From Acidimicrobiales bacterium (GTDB taxonomy: Bacteria; Actinomycetota; Acidimicrobiia; Acidimicrobiales; CADCSY01), in assembly GCA_030447125.1 (NCBI GenBank), contig JAUJLZ010000026.1:1-14753 (forward strand): a stretch of DNA of 14,753 nucleotides, in the 5' to 3' direction. The first letter of the stretch is position 1; each line of letters begins with the position of its first letter. This document shows, piece by piece, positions 1 through 6,783 of the stretch. The translations under genes and the position numbers were made by a program. The notes below the pieces were generated by a model, which saw only the letters and a program-made list of their open reading frames with translations, was not told the origin of the DNA and made no database searches.

Positions 1-501
1 GACCACCAGCGGGGTGAGCGTGTCCTGACGGCCGCGGAGGTAGCCGGTTCCGGCCAGGGTCACCAAGAGGGCGGGCACGCCGACCAGGCTGATGCGCAGG
101 TACACGAGGGCGTTGGTGGCCACCTCGCCGGTGGCCCCCATGAGGGCGACGGCCTGGGGAGCGAGGGCCCAGCCCAGCGCGGTCAGGACCACGCCGATTC
201 CCAGTGCCAGCCACATGCCCTGCACCCCTTCGTGGGCGGCACCGGCAGCGTCGCCCGAGCCCAGGCGTCGGGCTACGGACGCCGTGGTGCCGTAGGCCAG
301 GAAGTTGAACAGGACGTAGCCGGTGAGGATCAGGGTGCTGGCCACGGCCAGCCCGCCGAGCTGGGGCGTACCCAGACGTCCGACCACGGCGGTGTCGGCC
401 AGCACGTAGAGCGGCTCGGCGGCCAGGGCTCCGAGGGCAGGGACGGCCAGCCCGAGGATCTGGCGGTCGTAGGGGTGGGCCATGGGACGGACCAGGGCCA
501 T
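1..501 (-). CDS. MATE family efflux transporter (DinF-like), N-terminal part, truncated by the window edge
   Basis: The visible 167 residues match the N-terminal third of a MATE (multidrug and toxin extrusion) exporter. This is an inner-membrane protein of usually 430-460 residues that exports cationic or lipophilic compounds in exchange for H+ or Na+. Family hallmarks are an opening helix reading ILGLAVPALGALAAEPLY, then the ADTAVVGRLG segment, then TTASVARRLGSGD, followed by a Gly/Ala/Leu-rich helix. These resemble the DinF branch more than NorM. Two in-frame ATGs exist, at 501 and 483. I chose 501 because a TAGCCT hexamer ends 7 bases before it, a spacing that recurs at other starts here, and neither ATG has a clear Shine-Dalgarno sequence. 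It is divergent from the small membrane protein at 553, only 51 bases away. The substrate cannot be told from the sequence, and the C-terminal part lies outside the window. Confidence 0.88.
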   Translation of the reverse strand, partial: MALVRPMAHPYDRQILGLAVPALGALAAEPLYVLADTAVVGRLGTPQLGGLAVASTLILTGYVLFNFLAYGTTASVARRLGSGDAAGAAHEGVQGMWLALGIGVVLTALGWALAPQAVALMGATGEVATNALVYLRISLVGVPALLVTLAGTGYLRGRQDTLTPLVV

Positions 502-508
502 GCCGGCG

Positions 509-514
509 AGGCTA
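509..514 (-). promoter_or_regulatory. Putative -10 element for a leaderless MATE transcript
   Basis: Read on the minus strand, TAGCCT fits the actinobacterial TAnnnT -10 pattern and ends 7 bases before the ATG at 501. That would place transcription initiation at or next to the start codon. No convincing -35 box is visible. Confidence 0.4.
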
Positions 515-540
515 CGAGCGTCGGTCGGCCCGGCGCCGGG

Positions 541-546
541 GATACT
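541..546 (+). promoter_or_regulatory. Putative -10 element for the leaderless transcript of the 553 gene
   Basis: The hexamer GATACT has the conserved A at position 2 and T at position 6 and ends exactly 6 bases before the ATG at 553. No Shine-Dalgarno sequence precedes that ATG. It lies only 26 bases from the opposing -10 of the MATE gene, so the two promoters share one short divergent region. Confidence 0.4.
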
Positions 547-552
547 GGTGTC

Positions 553-882
553 ATGCAACGTCTGCCCAAGCCGTGGGAGCCCGAGGCCAGCGCCCGTCAG
601 CGCTTCGTCCCCCTCGCCGCCGCGGTCGCCATCGTCGGCGCCCTGATCTACGTCCTGTTGCCCTTCACCTTCGCCGGCGTGGTCCAGTGCAGCGGCGCCC
701 TGGGAGGCTCGCAAGCCGACCCGTCCACCCCCGCCGGGACCATCGTGGGGAACCCCGACGAGGCCTGTGCTGACACCGGGGGACGCCGGCGGGTGAACGC
801 GGCGGTGGTCACCGTCGCCGCCCTGGCCCTGGGTCTGGCCGGGGCCTTCCTCCCCTCCGACGAGGAGACCCCCCCGGGGTAG
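553..882 (+). CDS. Small two-helix membrane protein of unknown function
   Basis: A 109-residue protein that I do not recognise by name. A short proline-rich, charged N-terminus is followed by a hydrophobic helix (about residues 20-43). Then comes a loop of roughly 38 residues with two cysteines (C46 and C72), a basic GGRRR stretch (76-80), a second helix (82-101) and an acidic tail, SDEETPPG. The basic residues before helix two suggest that the loop is exposed outside the membrane, where C46 and C72 could form a disulfide; this is inference. The frame stays open upstream to 232, but that part lies antisense to the MATE gene. The ATG at 553 is preferred because it follows GATACT by 6 bases and directly precedes the membrane-protein-like sequence. 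The gene lies between MATE and the copper module and is probably transcribed alone. Confidence 0.65.
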   Translation: MQRLPKPWEPEASARQRFVPLAAAVAIVGALIYVLLPFTFAGVVQCSGALGGSQADPSTPAGTIVGNPDEACADTGGRRRVNAAVVTVAALALGLAGAFLPSDEETPPG

Positions 883-917
883 TTGCAGGGTGGCCAGAAG
901 GGGTAGGGTGATGGATC

Positions 918-936
918 GATACCCCCCCTGGGTATC
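918..936. promoter_or_regulatory. CsoR-type copper operator palindrome upstream of copZ
   Basis: GATACCC and GGGTATC form a perfect 7-base inverted repeat around a CCCCT centre, 19 bases before the copZ ATG. Copper-sensing CsoR repressors are known to bind GC-rich palindromes with ATACCC/GGGTAT outer half-sites, so the match in form and place is good. A weak -10-like TAGGGT at 904-909 would put the operator over the transcription start, consistent with repression relieved by Cu(I). No csoR gene lies in the window, so the repressor would be encoded elsewhere. Confidence 0.6.
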
Positions 937-955
937 ACGAGCGATCGGGGCCACC

Positions 956-1159
956 ATGAGCGACACCCAGCGTTCCTACGAGGTCGAGGGCATGACCTGC
1001 CACAGCTGCGTGGCCATGGTCACCGAGGAGGTCACCGAGGTTCCCGGCGTCGAGTCGGTCGACGTCGATCTGCCCAGTGGCCGGGTCACGGTGAGCGGTG
1101 ATGCCGACGACGAGGCCGTCCGCCGGGCCATCGTGGAAGCCGGGTATTCGGTCGCATGA
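956..1159 (+). CDS. copZ: CopZ-like heavy-metal-associated (HMA) domain copper chaperone
   Basis: A complete 67-residue single HMA domain. Proteins of this family bind Cu(I) in the cytoplasm and pass it to P-type ATPases or to the CsoR sensor. The metal-binding loop GMTCHSC is at residues 12-18, with ligands C15 and C18. It is followed by the usual pattern of a helix, GVESVDVDLPSGRVTVSG, and a closing EAGYSV element, so the whole ferredoxin-like fold is covered at normal length. In-frame starts exist at 890 and 911, but 956 gives the standard N-terminus directly before YEVEGM, and the upstream part would run through the operator palindrome. The stop codon overlaps the ATG of the broken gene at 1156 (ATGA), which indicates a former operon. 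Expression is probably copper-induced through the palindrome at 918-936. No copper ATPase gene is adjacent. Confidence 0.88.
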   Translation: MSDTQRSYEVEGMTCHSCVAMVTEEVTEVPGVESVDVDLPSGRVTVSGDADDEAVRRAIVEAGYSVA

Positions 1160-1444
1160 GCGCGCCGGTCCGCCTCACGGTCTTCGCCGGCAGGTTGGTC
1201 CTGGTGTTCGGCCTGGCCACCGCCGTCGGAATGCCGTAGATCGGTGCAGGAGGTCCCACCGGCAGGCGGGGCCATGGATCACGCTGCCCCTGGCGACCGT
1301 GTGCGTGGAACATGGATCACGGCGATTCCGCCGGGGGAGCCGGCCGGCGCCCACGGTGTGCCCGAGGTGGGCGGGTTGGCCGTGGCCGAGGGCGACCTGC
1401 GCCTGGGGTTCGATGAGGTCGTGGTGTCCGGGGCACGATCAAGC
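1156..1444 (+). pseudogene. Remains of a copper-operon membrane protein gene (frameshifted, 3' truncated)
   Basis: An ATG overlapping the copZ stop opens a 27-codon frame (MSAPVRLTVFAGRLVLVFGL, then TAG at 1237) that looks like the N-terminal signal anchor of a protein commonly found behind copZ in actinobacteria. Further parts of that protein appear in other frames. MDHAAPGD begins at 1274 in a second frame, MDHGDSAGGAG at 1312 is back in the first frame, and GLAVAEGDLRLGFDE lies at about 1376-1420 in the second frame. The expected order is anchor, then His/Asp-rich MDH segments, then the GLAV...L opening of the beta-rich domain. The order is kept but needs at least three frame changes, and nothing of the long C-terminal domain follows. 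The remnant runs directly into the 27-base repeat at 1445. The family assignment is from memory of its N-terminal pattern and should be treated as moderately secure. Confidence 0.6.
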
Positions 1445-1471
1445 TCGGTCGAACGGAGCGAAGCGAGTGAG
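1445..1471. repeat. 27-base intergenic repeat, copy 1
   Basis: It begins TCGGTCGAAC and ends GCGAGTGAG, and it matches copy 2 (10391-10417) at 25 of 27 positions by direct comparison. It sits 10 bases past the 3' end of the exporter permease gene and at the end of the broken copper gene. It could be a REP-like element or mark a rearrangement junction. It has no strong stem and no T-run, so a classical terminator is not supported. Confidence 0.6.
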
Positions 1472-1481
1472 GCCCAAGGCC

Positions 1482-2186
1482 CTACGCGACGTCCTGGCGG
1501 CTGAGGCGGCGGACGGTCAAGGCCAGGGCTACCGCGGCGGCGGCCAGGGGGAGGAGGATGGAGGTGGCCAGGGAGACCTCCACCAGCTCGGGGCCCCCAT
1601 CGGCCAGGCGGGCCAGGAGGGAGCGGGCATGGGCCCGGATGGCCAGCAGCGACGCCGTCCCCCCGGCCCGGGCCACGAAGCCTTCCCACACCAGGATGTA
1701 GGCCAGCCCCCAGAGCAGGGCTCGACGGGCGCGCAGGCCCAGCCAGGTGAAGACCCCGGCGTAGGCCACGGTGGCCAGCGTGGTCGCGACCAGCGTGGCC
1801 GTCACCAGTCCGGCGCCCCCACCGGTGGCGGCGGCAGCCACGGTCATGGGCAACACCACCACGGGTAGGGCGACGGTGAGGGCGGCAGCCAGCGCCATGG
1901 CGACCAGGCGCCACCGGGCCACCGGGCGCAGCCACAGGTAGACGAGGGTCCCGTCCTCGTGGGGTTCGCCCAGCACGGCCGAGGCGAACACCAGGGTGGT
2001 CACGGGCACGAACAGGGCCAGCCCGTAGGCGCTGACCAGGTCGATGCCGGCGGCCGGCGAACCGGCGGAATCGCCGGCGCCCACGGCCACACCCAGGAGC
2101 ACGGCCAGGACCCCCAGGGCGCCCAGGCCGACCAGGCGCGCTTTGGTGACCTGGGTGGACAGGAAGGTGCGGTACAGCGCCTTCAT
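1482..2186 (-). CDS. ABC-2 type exporter permease (second pair)
   Basis: A 234-residue membrane protein with about six hydrophobic helices (near 19-37, 51-72, 97-120, 127-149, 157-170 and 206-224). That is the layout of ABC-2 permeases such as NosY-like exporters. Between helices two and three it has LGEPHEDGTLVYLWLRPVAR. This corresponds to the cytoplasmic E..xGT...L..RPV.R coupling segment that contacts the ATPase in this superfamily. It follows the ATPase gene (2191-3126) after only 4 bases, so the two are almost certainly co-transcribed and form one exporter. The ATG at 2186 has GAGGG immediately before it, and translation is probably coupled to the upstream stop. The substrate is unknown. 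It is the last gene of the four-gene exporter run and is followed by the 27-base repeat. Confidence 0.82.
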   Translation of the reverse strand: MKALYRTFLSTQVTKARLVGLGALGVLAVLLGVAVGAGDSAGSPAAGIDLVSAYGLALFVPVTTLVFASAVLGEPHEDGTLVYLWLRPVARWRLVAMALAAALTVALPVVVLPMTVAAAATGGGAGLVTATLVATTLATVAYAGVFTWLGLRARRALLWGLAYILVWEGFVARAGGTASLLAIRAHARSLLARLADGGPELVEVSLATSILLPLAAAAVALALTVRRLSRQDVA

Positions 2187-2190
2187 GCCC

Positions 2191-3126
2191 TCAGACCTGC
2201 CGATCGGCAGGGCGAGGGTGGGCGCTCACGAGGTAGCGGAACACGCTCTCGAGGTCGTCGTCGAGGGGCACCAGCTCCAGGAGCCGGGCGCTGGCTGCGC
2301 ACGCGGCTGGGGCCACGGCCAGGCGGAACCCGGCCACGTCGAGGGTGTCGACCACCAGCTCACCCGGCCCGCCCACCCACACCCCGACCACCGTGGTCGA
2401 GGCCAACAGCGCGGCCCCGAGCTCGTGGGGCCGATCGGTGCGCACCCGCAGGCGGTGAGGTCGGTTGTCCATCAGCTCCCGGATGGCGTGGAAGTCGCCC
2501 TCGGCGGCCAGGCGGCCCTGGGCCATGACCAGCACCCGGGAGCCGAAGCGCTCGACCTCGTCGAGCACGTGGCTCGACACCACCACGCCCCGCCCCTCGG
2601 CGCCCAGGCGCCGGAACAGGGCGATGAGGTGGAGGCGCTGGCGGGGGTCGAGGCCGTCGAGGGGCTCGTCGAGCACGAGGAGCTCGGGGTCGTGCACCAG
2701 GGCCTGGGCCACCTTGACCCGCTGGCGCATGCCCTTGGAGTAGGTGGCGAGGTTCCGCTCGTCGTCCGGGTCCAGGTCGACCTCCCGGAGGGCGGCAGCG
2801 GCGGCAGCACCGGCCCGGGGGAGACCGTGCAGCTCGGCGGCCAGCACCACAAAGGCCCGGGCGGTGATGCCCTCGAACAGGGCTTCCTGCTGGGGCACGA
2901 GGCCAAGTCGGCGGAACAACGCCGGGTCACCTCGGGGGTCGGCGCCGAGCACCCGCACCGATCCCTGCGAAGGGCGGGTGAGGCCGCACAACAGGCGGAG
3001 CATGGTGGACTTGCCGGCCCCGTTGGGCCCGAGCAGGGCCGTGACGCCGGGGCCGACGGCGAAGCTGACGTCGGACACGGCCACCACCTCGCCGAACCAC
3101 TTGGAGACGTGGCTGACCTCGATCAC
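2191..3126 (-). CDS. ABC transporter ATP-binding protein (second pair)
   Basis: A 311-residue cytoplasmic ATPase subunit of an ABC-2 exporter. All nucleotide-binding motifs are present: Walker A GPNGAGKST (33-41), Q-loop VPQQ (77-80), the variant signature YSKGMRQRVKVA (129-140), Walker B LLVLDEP (149-155) with catalytic E154, and the switch histidine H186 in SSHVLDE. The YSKGMRQ type of signature is typical of the CcmA/NatA-like exporter class. A C-terminal region of about 100 residues follows, as is common in drug-type and polyketide-type exporters. The start is GTG at 3126, 27 bases after the upstream permease stop, with GGTGAGG just before it; no upstream alternative gives a better N-terminus. 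It pairs with the permease 4 bases downstream. The substrate cannot be predicted. Confidence 0.9.
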   Translation of the reverse strand: MIEVSHVSKWFGEVVAVSDVSFAVGPGVTALLGPNGAGKSTMLRLLCGLTRPSQGSVRVLGADPRGDPALFRRLGLVPQQEALFEGITARAFVVLAAELHGLPRAGAAAAAALREVDLDPDDERNLATYSKGMRQRVKVAQALVHDPELLVLDEPLDGLDPRQRLHLIALFRRLGAEGRGVVVSSHVLDEVERFGSRVLVMAQGRLAAEGDFHAIRELMDNRPHRLRVRTDRPHELGAALLASTTVVGVWVGGPGELVVDTLDVAGFRLAVAPAACAASARLLELVPLDDDLESVFRYLVSAHPRPADRQV

Positions 3127-3150
3127 GGCCTCACCGGCTCCTGGTGCCCG

Positions 3151-3167
3151 GGATCACCGGGTGATCC
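3151..3167. repeat. 17-base perfect palindrome over the permease stop codon
   Basis: GGATCACC and GGTGATCC face each other around a single central G. The palindrome covers the last codons and stop (3154-3156) of the first exporter permease, just before the second ATPase gene. It could form an RNA stem between the two exporter pairs or be a repressor site. There is no T-run, so it is not a standard terminator. Confidence 0.5.
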
Positions 3168-4017
3168 GCAGGCGGTGGTAGCGGGAGCGCAACAAGGCGC
3201 CGGCGCCAGCGGTCCAGACCAGGTTGGCCAACACCAGCTCGACGGTGGAGACGTCGATCTGGCCCGCCTGGCCGTAGATGCGCTGCACCAGCTCAAAGGG
3301 GACCACGCTGAGGTTGAGCAACAGGAGGCGTTCGTCAGCCCCGCTGGCCACCAGGGCGGCGGTGGCCACGCCGGAGACGAGGAGCACGAGGATGACCCCG
3401 GCCGACGCCACCGCCCGGCGCTCGGTGAGGCTGGCGGCGGCCAGCGAGACGGCGGTGTAGGCGCCGGAGATGACCAGGCCGCCGGCCACGATGCGGGCCA
3501 GCACGGCGAGGAACTCGCCGAAGTGGGCCGGACCGGCCTCGGCGAAGGTCAGCCCCACGAGCAACAGCAGCGGTGGCCCCAGGGTGACCAGCGCCAGCAC
3601 CGGCACCACGGCCAGGACCTTGGCCACCAGGTAGCTGTCGCGGGTGAGGGGGGACGCGAGGTAGAGCCCGAGCATCCGGTGGCGCCGGTCGGGGCAGAGC
3701 ACCTCGGGGCCGACCAGGGCCACGAACAGCACGATGGCGGCACTGATGAAGCCGTAGTAGTCGGCGTACCCGGGAAGGAGCCCCCCCGCGTCGACGAGCT
3801 GGTCGGGGAGCAGGGCGGCGATGCCCACGAACACCAGCGCCGGCACGTAGGCGATGCCCACCGAGGCCAGCGGCAACAACTTGGCCCAGAACGTCCGGCG
3901 CAGCCCGAGGGCGCGCAGGGCGCTGTGCCAGGCCAGGCTGCGCACCGCGCCGCGTACGCCCAGGCGGGGCCCCTCGTAGCGGCGGTAGCCCCGGTCGAGG
4001 ATGCGGGCGTCAGTCAC
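3154..4017 (-). CDS. ABC-2 type exporter permease (first pair)
   Basis: A 287-residue multi-pass membrane protein. It starts with the hydrophilic ILDRGYRRYEGPR segment seen in many actinobacterial ABC-2 permeases. About six hydrophobic helices follow, with a cytoplasmic loop GPEVLCPDRRHRMLGLYLAS and PLTRDSYLVAK after the second one. This is the coupling segment (xxxR..GxL.L.L..P..R) used to contact the ATPase. The frame is open further upstream to 4194, but that part overlaps the ATPase gene and is low-complexity Pro/Ser/Arg. The GTG at 4017 is chosen because it gives the canonical N-terminus, overlaps the ATPase stop by 8 bases, and has GGAGGG (minus strand, at 4031-4026) 8 bases before it. 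The hairpin at 4034-4084 lies immediately before that ribosome-binding site. The substrate is unknown. Confidence 0.84.
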   Translation of the reverse strand: MTDARILDRGYRRYEGPRLGVRGAVRSLAWHSALRALGLRRTFWAKLLPLASVGIAYVPALVFVGIAALLPDQLVDAGGLLPGYADYYGFISAAIVLFVALVGPEVLCPDRRHRMLGLYLASPLTRDSYLVAKVLAVVPVLALVTLGPPLLLLVGLTFAEAGPAHFGEFLAVLARIVAGGLVISGAYTAVSLAAASLTERRAVASAGVILVLLVSGVATAALVASGADERLLLLNLSVVPFELVQRIYGQAGQIDVSTVELVLANLVWTAGAGALLRSRYHRLRITR

Positions 4018-5008
4018 CTCGCCTGCCCTCCGTCGTTCTTTCGGCTGTGAGAGGCGCCTGGTGCCCGTCAGCGCCGAAAGAACGGGACGGGATGCCGTCG
4101 GCCCCCTGGTCGGCGGCGAGGAAGACGTCCTCGAGGGTGGCGGTGCGGGCCTGGACCCGGCGCAGGCCGACCCGCTCGGCGGCGGCCGCGTCACGCACGG
4201 CGTCGGCCCCGGCGCCGGCCGGTCCGTCGATCACCAGTCGAAGCCCGTCGACGGTCACGGCCAGTCCGTCGCTTCGCAGGCGGCCGGCGAGGATCTCGGC
4301 CCGACCGTCGACCTCGACCACCAGGCCGGTCCCGCCCGAGCGCAGGCCCTCCATGCTCCCGCTGGCCACGACCCGCCCTGCGGCCAGGATGACGGTGGCG
4401 TCGCACGTGCGCTCCACCTCCTCGAGCAGGTGCGACGACAGCACCACGTCGATGCCGAGCTCGGAGCCGATGCGGCGGATGAGGGCGAGCATGTCCTCGC
4501 GCTGCATGGGGTCGAGGCCGTTGGTGGGCTCGTCGAGCAGGAGCAGGGCGGGGTCATGGGCCAGGGCGGCGGCCAGCTTCACCCGCTGGCGCTGGCCGGT
4601 CGACATCGTGCCCACGGGACGGTGGCGCTCCTCGCCCAGGCCGACCAGCCACAGCGCGTCGCTGGCCCGGGCCGTGGCCTCACGAGCGGGCAGGCCGTGG
4701 ACCTCGGCCAGGTGGCGCACCAGGTCATGGGCCCGCACATCGGGGGCCAGGGCCTCGTGCTCGGGGACGTAGCCGATGCGCTCGCGCACCTGGGCGCCGG
4801 CCTTGGCGGGATCGAGGCCGAGGACCTCGATGGTGCCGCCGTCGGGGGGGTGGAGCCCGAGCATGAGGCCGAGCATGGTCGTCTTGCCCGCCCCGTTGGA
4901 TCCCAGGAGCCCGGTGACGCCGTGACCCACCTCGAAGGTGGCCCCGGCCAGGGCGGCGGTCGCCCCCCAGTGCTTGACCAGGCCCGAGGCGCGCACGACA
5001 GCGGTCAT
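4010..5008 (-). CDS. ABC transporter ATP-binding protein (first pair)
   Basis: A 332-residue ATPase subunit, first gene of the four-gene exporter run. Motifs: Walker [10 protein letters not shown] (36-44), VPEHEAL (81-87) where many relatives have Gln in the Q-loop, signature [12 protein letters not shown] (135-146), Walker B LLLLDEP (155-161) with catalytic E160, D-loop NGLD and switch H193 in SSHLLEE. A C-terminal regulatory region of about 130 residues follows and ends in an unusual polar tail. Part of that tail is encoded by the inverted repeat at 4034-4084. The frame extends upstream to 5107, but the ATG at 5008 gives the normal ABC N-terminus and avoids overlapping the divergent ilvD. 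GAGGG lies 5 bases before this ATG, and TAGCGT lies 10 bases before it. It forms an exporter with the permease at 3154-4017, whose start overlaps its stop. Confidence 0.9.
   Translation of the reverse strand: MTAVVRASGLVKHWGATAALAGATFEVGHGVTGLLGSNGAGKTTMLGLMLGLHPPDGGTIEVLGLDPAKAGAQVRERIGYVPEHEALAPDVRAHDLVRHLAEVHGLPAREATARASDALWLVGLGEERHRPVGTMSTGQRQRVKLAAALAHDPALLLLDEPTNGLDPMQREDMLALIRRIGSELGIDVVLSSHLLEEVERTCDATVILAAGRVVASGSMEGLRSGGTGLVVEVDGRAEILAGRLRSDGLAVTVDGLRLVIDGPAGAGADAVRDAAAAERVGLRRVQARTATLEDVFLAADQGADGIPSRSFGADGHQAPLTAERTTEGRRGD
4034..4084. repeat. 12-base perfect inverted repeat with a 27-base loop inside an ABC ATPase gene
   Basis: CGTTCTTTCGGC (4034-4045) and GCCGAAAGAACG (4073-4084) are exact reverse complements. 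Pairing can extend with CCGT (4030-4033) and ACGG (4087-4090) past a two-base bulge. The arms contain AAAG/CTTT and are less GC-rich than their surroundings. The structure encodes part of the C-terminal tail of the ATPase and ends about three bases before the GGAGGG ribosome-binding site of the permease. It could influence permease translation or mRNA stability, or be an inserted palindromic element. I cannot tell which. Confidence 0.7.
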
Positions 5009-5018
5009 CTGGCCCTCG

Positions 5019-5024
5019 ACGCTA
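5019..5024 (-). promoter_or_regulatory. Possible -10 element for the four-gene exporter operon
   Basis: TAGCGT on the minus strand fits TAnnnT and ends 10 bases before the ATG at 5008, giving a leader of only a few bases. GAGGG also lies within that spacer, so this gene may use either a very short leader or a normal ribosome-binding site from a promoter further upstream. No -35 box is recognisable. Confidence 0.28.
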
Positions 5025-5061
5025 CGACCGAAAGGCCGGAGACGTGGGCGTGGGGCCTGGC

Positions 5062-5067
5062 TACCCT
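5062..5067 (+). promoter_or_regulatory. Putative -10 element for leaderless ilvD
   Basis: TACCCT fits the TAnnnT pattern and ends exactly 6 bases before the ilvD ATG at 5074. No Shine-Dalgarno sequence precedes that ATG. The site supports 5074 over the upstream in-frame start at 5044. Confidence 0.45.
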
Positions 5068-5073
5068 CGGCCC

Positions 5074-6783
5074 ATGGCCCTTGACGCCCAGCCGCCCGAG
5101 AGCACACCCCCCGACATGAAGCCCCGCAGCCACGAGGTCACCGACGGCCTCCAGCGGGCCCCGGCGAGGGCCATGCTGCGGGCCGTGGGCATGGGTGACG
5201 ACGACTGGGGCAAGGCCCAGATCGGGGTGTGCTCGTCGTGGAACGAGGTCACCCCCTGCAACATGCCCCTGGCCCGCCTGGCTCGCGCCGCCAAGGAGGG
5301 CGTGCGCGCCGCCGGGGGCTTCCCCCTGGAGTTCACCACCATCGCCGTGTCCGACGGCATCTCCATGGGACACGAGGGCATGCACGCCTCGCTGGTCAGC
5401 CGGGAGGTGATCGCCGACTCGGTGGAGACGGTCATGCACGCCGAGCGCCTGGACGCCCTGGTCACCTTCGCCGGGTGCGACAAGAGCCTGCCCGGCATGC
5501 TCATGGCCGCGGCCCGGGTCAACGTGCCCTCGGTGTTCGTCTACGGCGGGTCGATCCTGCCCGGCGAGAGCAAGGGCAGGGCCCTCGACATCGTCAGCGT
5601 GTTCGAGGCGGTGGGCGCCTGCGCGGCGGGCACCATGACCGAGGGCGAGCTGGGGGAGATCGAGCGGCGCGCCTGTCCGAGTGAGGGAGCGTGTGCGGGA
5701 ATGTTCACGGCCAACACCATGGCGGCGGTGGCCGAGGCGCTGGGCATGTCGCTGCCCGGCAGCGCCAGCGCCCCTGCCCCCGACCCCCGCCGCGACGCCT
5801 CGGCCCGATCCAGCGGCGAGGCGGTGATGGGCCTGTTGCGAGCCGGCATCCGGCCCCGCCAGATCCTGACCAAGGAGGCGTTCGAGAACGCCATCGCCGT
5901 GGTCATGGCCCTCGGCGGTTCCACCAACGCCGTGCTGCACCTGCTGGCCATCGCCACCGAGGCCCGGGTCGAGCTGGCCCTCCACGACTTCAACGCCGTG
6001 GCCGCCAAGGTCCCCCACATCGCCGACGTCCGGCCCCAGGGTCGCTACCACATGGCCGACATCGACCGCATCGGCGGGGTCCCCGTGGTGCTGGCCGAGC
6101 TGCTCGAGGCCGGGCTGCTCCACGGTGACTGCCTCACCGTCACCGGGCGGACCATGGCCGAGAACCTGGCCGACCTGGCCCCGCCGGCGCCCGACGGCGC
6201 GGTGATCCACCCGCTGAGCGACCCCGTCCACGCCCGCGGAGGCATTGCCGTGCTCACCGGTTCGCTGGCCCCCAAGGGCGGGGTGGTCAAGGTGGCGGGG
6301 ATCGACTTCACCCGCTTCGACGGTCCCGCCCGGGTCTTCGACGGCGAGGACGGTGCCATGGAGGCGATCATGGCCGGGCGCATCCGGCCGGGCGACGTGG
6401 TGGTGATCCGCTACGAGGGCCCCAAGGGCGGGCCGGGCATGCGCGAGATGCTGGCCGTCACCGGCGCCATGAAGGGGGCGGGCCGGGGCGGCGACTGTGC
6501 CCTGGTCACCGACGGGCGCTTCTCCGGTGGCACCCGCGGCTTTTGCATCGGACACATCGCCCCCGAAGCGGTCGACGGCGGACCCATCGCCTTTGTACGC
6601 GACGGGGACCGCATCGTCGTCGACACCGAGGCCCTGACCATCGACCTCGACGTGGACGCCGCCGAGTTGGCCCGGCGCCGCAGCGAGTGGAAGCTGCCCG
6701 CGCCCCGGTACACCTCGGGCGTGCTGGCCAAGTACGCCCGGCTGGCCTCGGGCGCCGAGCGGGGGGCCGTCACCGAGGCGTAG
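5074..6783 (+). CDS. ilvD: Dihydroxy-acid dehydratase
   Basis: A complete 569-residue enzyme of normal family length. It dehydrates 2,3-dihydroxy-isovalerate and 2,3-dihydroxy-3-methylvalerate to the 2-oxo acids in valine, isoleucine and (indirectly) leucine and pantothenate synthesis in the cytoplasm. The expected Fe-S cluster cysteines are C62 (in WNEVTPCN), C135 (in GCDKSLPG) and C207 (in [12 protein letters not shown]). D136 and K137 of the CDK motif are the Mg2+ site and the lysine that is carbamylated in this family. The C-terminal signature [19 protein letters not shown] is also intact. The early [13 protein letters not shown] and [13 protein letters not shown] blocks complete the assignment. 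It stands alone rather than with other ilv genes, is divergent from the exporter operon (65 bases apart), and its last 14 bases overlap the 3' end of the opposing channel gene. Confidence 0.97.
   Translation: MALDAQPPESTPPDMKPRSHEVTDGLQRAPARAMLRAVGMGDDDWGKAQIGVCSSWNEVTPCNMPLARLARAAKEGVRAAGGFPLEFTTIAVSDGISMGHEGMHASLVSREVIADSVETVMHAERLDALVTFAGCDKSLPGMLMAAARVNVPSVFVYGGSILPGESKGRALDIVSVFEAVGACAAGTMTEGELGEIERRACPSEGACAGMFTANTMAAVAEALGMSLPGSASAPAPDPRRDASARSSGEAVMGLLRAGIRPRQILTKEAFENAIAVVMALGGSTNAVLHLLAIATEARVELALHDFNAVAAKVPHIADVRPQGRYHMADIDRIGGVPVVLAELLEAGLLHGDCLTVTGRTMAENLADLAPPAPDGAVIHPLSDPVHARGGIAVLTGSLAPKGGVVKVAGIDFTRFDGPARVFDGEDGAMEAIMAGRIRPGDVVVIRYEGPKGGPGMREMLAVTGAMKGAGRGGDCALVTDGRFSGGTRGFCIGHIAPEAVDGGPIAFVRDGDRIVVDTEALTIDLDVDAAELARRRSEWKLPAPRYTSGVLAKYARLASGAERGAVTEA

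Noticed and set aside
2044..4050. Very long plus-strand open frame (668 codons) antisense to the exporter genes
   Set aside because: Its product is a low-complexity Gly/His/Gln/Pro/Ala sequence with no helix or domain pattern. The opposite strand has complete ABC motifs, and such frames are expected from the codon bias of a very GC-rich genome.
4760..4770. Loss of the Q-loop glutamine in the first ABC ATPase (VPEHEAL) as a sign of inactivity
   Set aside because: Glu at this position is common in exporter ATPases of this class, and all other catalytic residues are intact.
5005..6555. Minus-strand 516-codon frame across ilvD
   Set aside because: It mirrors the coding pattern of ilvD, is rich in His/Gly/Gln and has no recognisable motif; ilvD is certain on the plus strand.
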